Shown piece by piece: positions 1-5,983 of a stretch of 5,983 bases of DNA (position 1 is the first letter of the stretch; each line of letters opens with the position of its first letter). The position numbers were made by a program, and so were the translations under genes. The stretch is from Planctomycetaceae bacterium (lineage in GTDB: Bacteria > Planctomycetota > Planctomycetia > Planctomycetales > Planctomycetaceae). The notes beneath the pieces are model-generated. The model saw only the letters and a program-made list of their open reading frames with translations. It was not told where the DNA came from and searched no databases. The stretch covers positions 1-5,983 of the forward strand of contig JAGQQQ010000706.1 in NCBI GenBank assembly GCA_020426125.1, written 5' to 3'.

Positions 1-3000
1 TCCATCCCCGCCCCGGAAAAGTCGCAATCCATAATGTCGATATCAACAGAGTCGGTGACCCCCAGCGAGGTGACATCCAGGTCGAGCCCCTCCCCGGCCC
101 CAGCGTTCGTCGCAGAGACGCGAACCAGTTGAACGGAACTCATGCCTCCCGTGACGGTATCCAGTTCAATGTCGACCCCCTTCCCTCCGGCATCATCGGC
201 CGTGAGATCGGCAAAGGAGACAAATGCCGGGACGCCCTGAACATCGATCATCACGTTGACTGCGGTACTCATGGCACCCGAGAAGTCGCACATTGAGGAA
301 ATCAGCGAAGTGAGCGTCGTGTTCCCCAGGGCGTTGACGTTCAACCCCAATGTCCCGGCCCCGGAGGCGGTCACGTTGTTTAGCGAGGGAATTGCCAGTT
401 CGATGCTGTCACCGAGCATGACATTCACAGCGGTCATGCCGACGGTATTCGCCGTGACGCCATCAATCTGGAGTGTTGCCTTTGATCCAAATCCCCCGCC
501 AAAAAGGAGATCCATCCCGTCAATTCCGGCACGACTGAAATCGGAACCATTTCCGATGTTCACGTCGAGCGTGTCCGTTCCAGCCAGACCGGTCACATGA
601 AGTTGCAGTCCGTCATTGATTTTGGCACCACTTGCGTTGACGCCCTGGATGTTCACCTTACTAAGGCCGCCGGTGGTCTGATTGAGATCGATCAAGACGC
701 CATAGTTATTCGTCGCTTTCGCAAGGACATTCGTGACGGAAAGTTCAACGGGGCTATTCTGTTTGTCAACGACAACTGACAGGCCCGAACCATTTCGAGT
801 TCCCGAAAAGTCGCTATCCGTCACGACAACGTTGGTCAACGATGTCGTCGCGCCCGCGGAACGAATCGCCCCTCCTAAGGTGCCGGAATTTTTTGCCGTC
901 ACATTTGCTATACTGACCGAGTCGCTATCAATTCCATCCGCGAGATAAACATTGACACCAACATTATTGACCGCATCATTCGCCGTCACACTGTTGATAT
1001 CGACTTTCGCAGTTGAACCGTCCGCCCCGAGCAGGCGGATATCCACTCCGCTCACCAGTGCATTGTTAAAACTGGAACCTCCGGTCACGATGACATCGAT
1101 GTGGTCGTTTGCGTTGAAAGTTTTACTGTTTGTTGTGATCTCCAATCCACGGCCACCCTGAGCGAAATTCGCGGTCACATTATTGACGAGAACAGTATGC
1201 GTTCCATCGGCACTGCTCAGACCGAGGTCGATGTCGACACCATTCCGGCGCGCGGTATTGGCCGAGACGCTGGTCAAGGACAGGTCCACGGGACTTGCCG
1301 CCCCGGTGAATTCCAGGTTGACGCCGTCCCCGTTCTTTGCCACGTCGAACTTGGAGTTGGAAATCTCCAATGGTCCCGACAGAACCGAACCTGAGGTCAC
1401 AATGATGTTGAGACCATCTTGGGCGGCATTCGTCGCGGAGGAATTCTTGATCCCGTTGATCGTCAAAACCGAATTGTTGGTTGCCTGGATGTCGATCCCT
1501 CGGCCGGTACTGCCGTTGGCGACGAGCCCATCGATGGCGAGGGTCGCACGACTGCCAAGCCCATTGACATCGACATCAAACTCCCCTTCACCCAGAGCGG
1601 CCTTGTTGTTGGCAAGAGTGAGGTTGGTAATCTTGGAGGTAAAACTGCCACCGTTGATGGCATCGACCTCAAACCCGTTCTTGGAATGACCGGTAATACT
1701 CACATTGGTGAAATTTGCCGTCGCTTTGGAATTTGCGTCCCGGACAACTCCCTGAACAGCCGCCGAAACTGGCAATCCTGTGAGAGAATCGGCGCCAATC
1801 TTGGAGTTGAGAAGGTTGCCGACCATGTCCACGTTGGTGAAATCGGCGAGAACCGTCCCCCCGGTCTCAGCCAGGAAGACAACGGCCTGAGCCCCGTGTC
1901 CCGAGATGGCCGTTCCATTCGCGACGTTCATATTCGAGAAGGATCCAGACGTAGTTCCACCATTTTTGGCACACAACGCGATCGCGGCATCGTCGGGATT
2001 TCCTCCGTTGTCCGTGCTGGGGAGAATTCGAACGTTGTTTAATCCAAACGACGCGGAGGATCCCATGCCATCGGCACAGATTTGAACGGGTCCGGAGAAA
2101 GTTCCACCTCCGATCATTTGTTTAATATTTCCACGCTCCACCGACTGAAGATGGAACTGAAGTTCTTCGTTATTGAAGACATCCGCATTCGTCAGGTTCA
2201 AACAAATGGTCGTGTTCCCGGCGATTCCTGTCGGGTCACCATCGGCGAGGGCGTCGATTCCATCCCCTAAATCGTCGAAGAGGATTCCGCTTCCGTTATT
2301 TGCAATTTGGCCAACGCTGAAATTAAAGATGATTCCGGAAGTTTGTGAGGTAAGGGTATCGGTCCCCTGATAGGCTTCCAAATTGACTCCATCTCCGAGG
2401 TTGTCATTGATATTAACCTTGGAGAAGGTCAAATCCACCAGAGTTTTATCGGCCGCGGAATTGTTCGAGTTCGAGACAACGACAACACCGTGGTTCGCCT
2501 GCGAGGTAATGTCGCCATTGAGCATTCGGATTTTGACGAAGGAATCTCCATCGGCATCAATTTTCATGCCGTGGTCCTGGACCTCTGGAACACCGGGCGA
2601 GTTTCCAAAATCAACATTATTGAAGAGCAGTCCAAACGCTGCGGGAACGGCGACCGTCGCTCGGCGGCCAATATTTGCCTGATTGACGGCTGTGATGGCC
2701 AATCCAGAACTGACGACTCCGCTTTGGCCATTGTTCGTGATGGAACCATTGTCGAATGTTGACGTGAGCATCGTCGCGTCATCGACGAATAGCCGGAACC
2801 CGTCTTGTAGTGAACTGTCGATGGTAAAATAATTAAACTTGAAGACAGTCGTGGCTTTGTTCGTGGCCTTGCCGTCGATTCCTGAACCTGCGGCATTATC
2901 CAAGTTCATGGGATCCGCGGCGGTTCCGGACATGTTAATTGACAGGAAGCTATTGGAGACGTTGTAGGCAATCGCATCACTTCCCGCATTTCGAATGGAA

Positions 3001-4973
3001 GAAACGGCGTCCAAGATCATCACGATTCGCGATCCTGATCCAGAGAATGCCTGAACGGCATTCCCTCCGGCGTTGTCCATCTGGACACCGGAGGCAACCA
3101 GAGTCGCATTCGCTCCATTTCCGAACACGGAAACCGCGTTGTCGCCGGCGTTACTCACGGAGAGTCCGGACTTCGCGTAGACGTTGACTCGTCCACCGAA
3201 ATTGGAGTTCATCGACAACGCATCCCGGGAGACATTGTCGACTTTGGCGGCCCCTTGGAAGGTGACATTGACCGCGGAACCGGCGTTATTCGAAATGATA
3301 AACAGGCCATCGCCCGCTTTGGTTTTTCCTGCCCCGCTCAAATCGCCGCTGGTGGCGTCAAAGGTGATATCCGCCTGTGATCCATTCTTGGCGACAATCA
3401 CAACATTACTTCCGTTCGAATCGGTGATCGTCGAGCCTTCGGTGAAGTTCATGACGGCTTTGGATCCGGTGTCCAGTTGCAGGTTCATCCCGCTCCGACC
3501 TGATCCGGCGATCTGGCTCCGGATAAACGTGGCATTGAAGGTTGATCCCTGTTCCGCCGTCACGTTGATCCCGTCGACCAGGGCACCCTCGATGATGCTG
3601 TTCTCGACCTTCAGATTCATGGTCGCGCCGCCCGTGAGGGTTCCCAGAATACCGAAGTCGGCGGGCAATGCCGTGGTGGAGAGCGGCGAGTCGAGGATAT
3701 GGGCATTGAGAACGGTGCCGTTGTCGCCATCGAACTCGAAGCCGCGGTCCATCGGCGTTGGATCGATAAAGATGTCGACTCGCGATTCCCGATCCTGAAT
3801 GATCTCGACGTTGTCATCGCCGCTCCGAAGCAGGTTCCCATCGATCACTTCCACATCGAGAAGCGAATGGTCTCGAGCTTCAATGTGGATGGCATCCTGT
3901 CCCGCGTCCCGCATCATTGTGTTTTCGAAGCGAACCAGACTGGCCGGGTGATTTCCCGCGATCCGCGCATCCCAAGCGTGTTGACCAGCGAAGTCAAAGT
4001 TGTTTTCCAACACCAAGCCGCGGAAGGTCGTTGTTCGCGAGGCGGTTGCCCCTGTTCCAATGAGAGTGAACCCGTTGTTCGCCGCATGAGAGAAGTCCAG
4101 GCCTTCAAGAACGAAATTGTGTCCAACCGTCTGAGTGTTGGAAAAGTTTTCAAAGGCCAAAGAGAGTCCGTCGCGCCCGGCGTGGGAGAAGTCCGCGTTC
4201 TCCCCAGAAAGGGCCAGTTGAAAATCGTTAGCGGCTCCACCGGTAATCGTGGCGTTGACCGCATCGCGACCGGCGTCAGCAAACGAACCAACTCCCGTGA
4301 ACTCGACATGAACGATGGCATCAATGGATTCGATGTGGAGGCCATCTCGACCTGCGGAGTTACCGGAAACTGCATCTCCCGTGAGTCCGATGGTTCCCCC
4401 GGAGGCTGCGACGACGGAAATCGCATCGCCCCCCGTTTCAGTGACCGCCAGATTCCGCAGATTCACGGAGAGACGTTGCGATCCCGTGGCAAGCATCGAG
4501 ATCCCCGTCCCACGGACAGCAGAAATCGAGAGGTCGTCAAGTGACACGGTCGCCGTTCCGGACAGAGTGAGCCCGTCCCCTGAGACAGGAGCAATGACGA
4601 CGCCCCCCAAATCGGAGCCATCAATTTTCAGGGAGTGGCCAATCGAGATGTTTTCACGATAAACGCCGGCGGCAACCACAATCGTATCGCCGGCCTGCGA
4701 GTTGTCGATTGCGGCCTGCAAGGAGCCAAAGGCATCTCTGCCGACACGTGATGCGGGACCCGCCCCATCTGGATCAACGCCGATCGCCACATTGGCGAAG
4801 GCGGTGTCAACAAAGAGTGTCGTCAGTAACGTCCGATCCTCAAGCTGCTCGGAGCCAAATGACCGCCCCCATGGCGTATTGCGAGTCCGTTGCTTTTTGC
4901 GGTTCCGGTTCACGCGATGGCAGGTATGACGAGCGAATGGGAAAACCCCTTGAAGCCAATGGCGAAGCAGCAT
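1..4973 (-). CDS. Giant LEPR-XLL-type parallel beta-helix repeat protein, 3' end beyond window
   Basis: The frame is open for 1657 codons from the ATG at 4971-4973 to the window edge, so the C-terminus is missing. Three things support the start: MLLRHWL is a typical planctomycete giant-protein opening, the basic stretch and LEDRTLLT (residues 44-51) follow at the usual distance, and GAGGA lies upstream. Residues 80-109 (DAFGSLQAAID, then AGDTIVVAAGVYRENI) form the classic first coil of a pectate-lyase-like right-handed beta-helix. The rest consists of Gly/Asn/Asp/Ser/Thr/Val-rich coils of roughly 24-36 residues with phrases such as NVTAN and GVDI. The protein has only six cysteines (18, 924, 966, 1001, 1562, 1650). 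Family knowledge suggests an exported, surface or extracellular structural or adhesive protein. I saw no catalytic residues, so polysaccharide lyase activity is not supported. It is separated from the upstream HU gene by a terminator. The fold call is confident; the function is unknown. Confidence 0.92.
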   Translation of the reverse strand, partial: MLLRHWLQGVFPFARHTCHRVNRNRKKQRTRNTPWGRSFGSEQLEDRTLLTTLFVDTAFANVAIGVDPDGAGPASRVGRDAFGSLQAAIDNSQAGDTIVVAAGVYRENISIGHSLKIDGSDLGGVVIAPVSGDGLTLSGTATVSLDDLSISAVRGTGISMLATGSQRLSVNLRNLAVTETGGDAISVVAASGGTIGLTGDAVSGNSAGRDGLHIESIDAIVHVEFTGVGSFADAGRDAVNATITGGAANDFQLALSGENADFSHAGRDGLSLAFENFSNTQTVGHNFVLEGLDFSHAANNGFTLIGTGATASRTTTFRGLVLENNFDFAGQHAWDARIAGNHPASLVRFENTMMRDAGQDAIHIEARDHSLLDVEVIDGNLLRSGDDNVEIIQDRESRVDIFIDPTPMDRGFEFDGDNGTVLNAHILDSPLSTTALPADFGILGTLTGGATMNLKVENSIIEGALVDGINVTAEQGSTFNATFIRSQIAGSGRSGMNLQLDTGSKAVMNFTEGSTITDSNGSNVVIVAKNGSQADITFDATSGDLSGAGKTKAGDGLFIISNNAGSAVNVTFQGAAKVDNVSRDALSMNSNFGGRVNVYAKSGLSVSNAGDNAVSVFGNGANATLVASGVQMDNAGGNAVQAFSGSGSRIVMILDAVSSIRNAGSDAIAYNVSNSFLSINMSGTAADPMNLDNAAGSGIDGKATNKATTVFKFNYFTIDSSLQDGFRLFVDDATMLTSTFDNGSITNNGQSGVVSSGLAITAVNQANIGRRATVAVPAAFGLLFNNVDFGNSPGVPEVQDHGMKIDADGDSFVKIRMLNGDITSQANHGVVVVSNSNNSAADKTLVDLTFSKVNINDNLGDGVNLEAYQGTDTLTSQTSGIIFNFSVGQIANNGSGILFDDLGDGIDALADGDPTGIAGNTTICLNLTNADVFNNEELQFHLQSVERGNIKQMIGGGTFSGPVQICADGMGSSASFGLNNVRILPSTDNGGNPDDAAIALCAKNGGTTSGSFSNMNVANGTAISGHGAQAVVFLAETGGTVLADFTNVDMVGNLLNSKIGADSLTGLPVSAAVQGVVRDANSKATANFTNVSITGHSKNGFEVDAINGGSFTSKITNLTLANNKAALGEGEFDVDVNGLGSRATLAIDGLVANGSTGRGIDIQATNNSVLTINGIKNSSATNAAQDGLNIIVTSGSVLSGPLEISNSKFDVAKNGDGVNLEFTGAASPVDLSLTSVSANTARRNGVDIDLGLSSADGTHTVLVNNVTANFAQGGRGLEITTNSKTFNANDHIDVIVTGGSSFNNALVSGVDIRLLGADGSTAKVDINSVTANDAVNNVGVNVYLADGIDSDSVSIANVTAKNSGTLGGAIRSAGATTSLTNVVVTDSDFSGTRNGSGLSVVVDKQNSPVELSVTNVLAKATNNYGVLIDLNQTTGGLSKVNIQGVNASGAKINDGLQLHVTGLAGTDTLDVNIGNGSDFSRAGIDGMDLLFGGGFGSKATLQIDGVTANTVGMTAVNVMLGDSIELAIPSLNNVTASGAGTLGLNVNALGNTTLTSLISSMCDFSGAMSTAVNVMIDVQGVPAFVSFADLTADDAGGKGVDIELDTVTGGMSSVQLVRVSATNAGAGEGLDLDVTSLGVTDSVDIDIMDCDFSGAGM
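3..1355 (-). repeat. Higher-order ~88-residue repeat made of three beta-helix coils (residues ~1207-1657)
   Basis: An anchor of the form [S/C]-x-F near the start of each unit recurs at Phe1209 (SKFDVAKNGDG), Phe1302 (SSFNNALVSGVD), Phe1389 (SDFSGTRNGSGL), Phe1479 (SDFSRAGIDGMDL), Phe1564 (CDFSGAMSTAV) and Phe1652 (CDFSGAGM). Spacings are 93, 87, 90, 85 and 88 residues. Inside each unit are two further coils marked by [N/S/G]-V-[T/S/N/L]-A phrases (for example SVTAND, NVTAKN, GVTANT, NVTASG), so one unit equals three coils of about 29 residues. The units are clearly diverged in sequence. The array continues past the window edge. Boundaries are approximate because the register was set by eye. 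Confidence 0.72.
1971..2279 (-). other. Acidic and cysteine-containing segment interrupting the beta-helix (residues 899-1001)
   Basis: Residues 899-919 run FDDLGDGIDALADGDPTGIAG, with six aspartates spaced among glycines. Then comes a segment unlike the surrounding coils: NTTICLNLTNADVFNNEELQ (from 920), a His/Gln/Arg-containing stretch QFHLQSVERGNIKQM, a GGGTFSG turn, PVQICADG and finally ALCAKNGG. Three of the protein's six cysteines (924, 966, 1001) lie here. The usual NVTAN-type coil phrases are absent until NMNVANG afterwards. It may be a loop or small domain inserted in the solenoid, or specialised coils with a disulfide. Calcium binding by the acidic stretch is possible but unproven. 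Confidence 0.5.
3891..4355 (-). repeat. AGRDG-turn coil repeats in N-terminal part of the beta-helix
   Basis: A short turn motif recurs once per coil. It appears as SAGRDGL at residues 206-212, DAGRDAV at 233-239, HAGRDGL at 264-270, a degenerate HAANNGF at 296-302, and DAGQDAI at 356-362. Successive motifs are 27, 31, 32 and then 60 residues apart, the last gap fitting two coils. Each is followed by alternating hydrophobic residues (LHIES, LSLAF, IHIEA) expected of a beta-strand lining the helix core. The register is less regular than in the later 88-residue array, so this looks like a separately diverged block. Confidence 0.65.
4821..4973 (-). other. Basic N-terminal export region ending in LEPR-XLL-type motif (residues 1-51)
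   Basis: Residues 1-51 of the giant protein begin MLLRHWLQGVFPF and carry ten Arg/Lys between residues 4 and 37, with a cluster RNRKKQR at 23-29. There is no acidic residue before Glu42. The segment ends with SEQLEDRTLLT at 41-51, where LEDRTLLT is a variant of the LEPR-XLL consensus. There is no long hydrophobic core as in a standard Sec signal peptide. In planctomycetes this combination is seen at the start of very large repeat proteins and is presumed to be an export or processing signal. The motif is seen directly; its export role is inferred from the family. Confidence 0.85.
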
Positions 4974-4983
4974 TTGTGTGTGT

Positions 4984-4988
4984 TCCTC
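4984..4988 (-). promoter_or_regulatory. Ribosome binding site of the giant beta-helix gene
   Basis: GAGGA on the minus strand lies 10 bases before the ATG at 4973, which is slightly long but within the functional range. It supports this ATG over an out-of-frame ATG about 27 bases further upstream. Confidence 0.6.
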
Positions 4989-5075
4989 AGAACATCTAAC
5001 CATGAAGGGAGAAGCGACCACCACCCGCCCGATGCCAGCGCTCAAAAGATGAAACGAGACGTAATCCATCCGTCT

Positions 5076-5091
5076 GGACCCGATTTGGTCC
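5076..5091. repeat. Short inverted repeat in the leader of the giant gene
   Basis: GGACC and GGTCC form a perfect 5-bp inverted repeat around a six-base spacer, about 100 bases upstream of the giant gene's start. It could fold in the leader RNA or act as a protein site. The stem is short and there is no following T-run, so it is not a terminator, and chance occurrence is quite possible. Confidence 0.3.
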
Positions 5092-5391
5092 TTGGTGACT
5101 CAGAAACGGACTTACCGGGCGTTCATCAACAACCTTATTGAAAATTTTTCAGTCGACGAAACTCCTGAAGTGTACGCGGGTTGGAACGTCGACTCCAGGT
5201 GCGGAGTACGATTTTTCCGGTGCCCACGATGGTTGTGGTGTTTCGCAACTCCCACTTCTTGCGATACGAAACATTCATTGCATCAAACCGCGACGTCAAG
5301 GAAGTCGCATGCGTGAAAACTGGCTGCTTCCTAGCCGGTTTCGCCAACATCGGGCCAATGGAATGACGTGCCAAACGCGGATTCGAACTCG

Positions 5392-5409
5392 AAAACGCCC
5401 AAAACGCCC
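5392..5409. repeat. Perfect 9-bp tandem duplication
   Basis: AAAACGCCC occurs twice head to tail with no mismatch, about 35 bases past the HU terminator in the non-coding gap. It may be replication slippage or a pair of binding half-sites. Nothing else in the sequence points to a function. Confidence 0.6.
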
Positions 5410-5443
5410 AAGTGTCCAGCGACCCTCGGGGAGAGAACGAAAT

Positions 5444-5483
5444 AAAAAAACCCGCTCGCCCCTTAGGAAGGGGCAGAACGGGT
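5444..5483 (-). terminator. Intrinsic terminator of the HU gene
   Basis: Read on the minus strand, ACCCG pairs with CGGGT as an outer 5-bp stem. After a small internal loop, GCCCCTT pairs with AAGGGGC as an inner 7-bp stem with a three-base loop. The hairpin runs directly into seven T residues (A5444-5450 on the plus strand). It lies about 107 bases past the HU stop codon and should isolate HU transcription from the giant gene. No T-run follows in the plus direction, so it acts on the minus strand only. Confidence 0.9.
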
Positions 5484-5589
5484 CTCGACAAACTTTCCGT
5501 CTCACCGACGGTCACAATCGAAGCAAACTTCGCATTTGTGTTCCGGTCAACGGCTGCAATGCGTGCGGTGACTGGACGCCTCAAAATGC

Positions 5590-5901
5590 TTAAACCATTT
5601 CCTTCAGCTTCTTGAGCGCCGTGACTTTCACCACTTTGCGTTGCGGCTTGGCGGCGATCATGATTTCCTCGCCGGTCCGAGGATTGATTCCCTTTTTGGC
5701 CGGCTGCTTCTTTCGAATCTTCACAGCAATCTTCATGAGGCCGGGGATCGTGATCTGCCCGGGACCTTTTTTGCCGAGTTGATCTTGAATCAGGGCCTCA
5801 AGGTGCTCAAGAACATCGCTGACGTCCTTCTTGGTCAAACCGGTACGTTCAGAGAGTTCTGTGAGCAATTGAGTTTTCGTCAATGGCTTCTGGTCGGCCA
5901 T
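5590..5901 (-). CDS. HU family nucleoid DNA-binding protein (103 aa)
   Basis: This is a complete gene for a small basic protein of the HU/IHF family. These proteins dimerise on the nucleoid and bend or wrap DNA with little sequence specificity. The N-terminal helices contain LTKTQLLTELSERTGLTKKDV (residues 7-27), the usual helix-turn-helix-like dimer core. The beta-arm region ends in KKGINPRTGEEI (69-80), and Pro74 corresponds to the DNA-intercalating proline at the arm tip. The final helix is ALKKLKEMV (95-103). The usual GFGTF-like turn is replaced by PGLMKI (53-58), which marks a divergent HU subgroup. At 103 residues it is slightly longer than the common 90. The ATG at 5899-5901 is chosen because MADQKPLTK fits the family start and an AAAGGAG site sits five bases upstream. 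A longer in-frame start at 5976 would add 25 residues with no family match. It is probably monocistronic, as a terminator follows. Confidence 0.95.
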   Translation of the reverse strand: MADQKPLTKTQLLTELSERTGLTKKDVSDVLEHLEALIQDQLGKKGPGQITIPGLMKIAVKIRKKQPAKKGINPRTGEEIMIAAKPQRKVVKVTALKKLKEMV

Positions 5902-5906
5902 CTTGG

Positions 5907-5914
5907 CTCCTTTC
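5907..5914 (-). promoter_or_regulatory. Ribosome binding site of the HU gene
   Basis: GAAAGGAG on the minus strand lies five bases before the ATG at 5901. It is a near-perfect Shine-Dalgarno sequence at good spacing. It decides the start in favour of the 103-residue protein and predicts strong translation, as expected for an abundant nucleoid protein. Confidence 0.85.
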
Positions 5915-5983
5915 AAATGGCTGCCTGGAGAGGTTGTAAAAGGTCGGATTGAAGGCCTAGTAGAATCCTCACCCAAGCAGTTG
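5915..5983 (-). other. Upstream leader of the HU gene, promoter not resolved
   Basis: These bases precede the HU ribosome binding site and run to the window edge. On the minus strand they include TTCTACTAG and TTTTACAAC stretches that could be promoter elements, but no correctly spaced -35/-10 pair can be defended. The promoter may lie partly outside the window. Confidence 0.3.

Larger units (their letters stand above)
4989..5443. other. Intergenic region and presumed 5' leader/promoter of the giant gene; no convincing gene
   Basis: These roughly 450 bases separate the HU terminator from the ribosome binding site of the giant gene. Short open frames exist on both strands. The longest minus-strand one with a start near 5350 is about 71 codons, lacks a ribosome binding site, and has no recognisable domain. 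An AT-rich near-palindrome (GAAAATTTTTC) lies around 5140-5150, and a 5-bp inverted repeat lies at 5076-5091. The promoter of the giant gene should be here, but no clear sigma-70-like -35/-10 pair stands out. Confidence 0.5.

Noticed and set aside
1419..2042. A 207-codon plus-strand open frame, and several similar plus-strand frames across 250-3800
   Set aside because: These mirror the codon bias of the giant gene on the opposite strand. None has a recognisable domain or a plausible start site.
3699..4544. A 281-codon plus-strand open frame
   Set aside because: It lies wholly inside the giant minus-strand gene. Its translation shows no domain, no repeat logic and no ribosome binding site, while the minus frame gives coherent beta-helix coils throughout. 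It is a shadow.
3..4820. Pectate lyase or other polysaccharide lyase activity for the giant protein
   Set aside because: The first coil resembles the pectate-lyase fold, but no recognisable catalytic Arg/Lys or calcium-site pattern was seen. Repeat coils dominate, so only the fold is supported.
5135..5350. A 71-codon minus-strand frame in the intergenic gap (starting MLAKPARKQPVF)
   Set aside because: No ribosome binding site precedes it, the composition is Arg/Thr/Ser-rich without a domain, and overlapping frames of similar length exist on both strands. It is not supported as a gene.
5371..5395. A tRNA T-arm-like string (GAGTTCGAATCCGCG on the minus strand)
   Set aside because: The T-loop-like TTCGAAT is present, but the flanking bases do not pair into a T-stem. 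No anticodon arm or acceptor stem could be built from the neighbouring sequence.
5902..5976. N-terminal extension of the HU gene from an ATG at 5976
   Set aside because: The 25 extra residues do not resemble the HU family, and a strong Shine-Dalgarno sequence sits immediately before the internal ATG at 5901.
1..5983. CRISPR array, insertion sequence, toxin-antitoxin or phage-defence system
   Set aside because: There are no regularly spaced identical DNA repeats, transposase-like frame, terminal inverted repeats or defence-type domains. The protein-level repeats are diverged beta-helix coils.

Overview
The window reads as a piece of a planctomycete chromosome. The main clue is the start of a giant minus-strand protein. 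It opens with MLLRHWL, continues into an Arg/Lys-rich stretch, and then carries SEQLEDRTLLT, a variant of the LEPR-XLL motif that marks many large exported planctomycete proteins. The order within the phylum cannot be settled from this sequence.

Both supported genes lie on the minus strand, so transcription runs from high to low coordinates. At 5590-5901 there is a complete gene for a 103-residue HU-type nucleoid protein, with a strong ribosome binding site at 5907-5914. A convincing intrinsic terminator follows it at 5444-5483. The rest of the roughly 600-base gap (4974-5589) holds no convincing gene. It contains the terminator, a perfect 9-bp tandem duplication, a short inverted repeat, and presumably the promoter and 5' leader of the next gene.

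From 4973 down to the window edge, a single reading frame stays open for 1657 codons without a stop. It encodes the N-terminal part of a giant secreted or surface right-handed parallel beta-helix protein. I translated this frame throughout. The layout is a basic export-type N-terminus (residues 1-51), a first beta-helix coil of the pectate-lyase-like type (about 80-117), irregular coils of 24-36 residues with a recurring AGRDG turn (207-361), an unusual acidic and cysteine-containing segment (899-1001), and a more regular C-terminal-ward array (from about 1207) in which three coils form a higher-order repeat of about 88 residues. The stop codon and the C-terminus lie outside the window.

The two genes have no evident functional link. 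The terminator suggests separate transcription. The many shorter frames inside 1-4973 on either strand are shadows of the giant gene.
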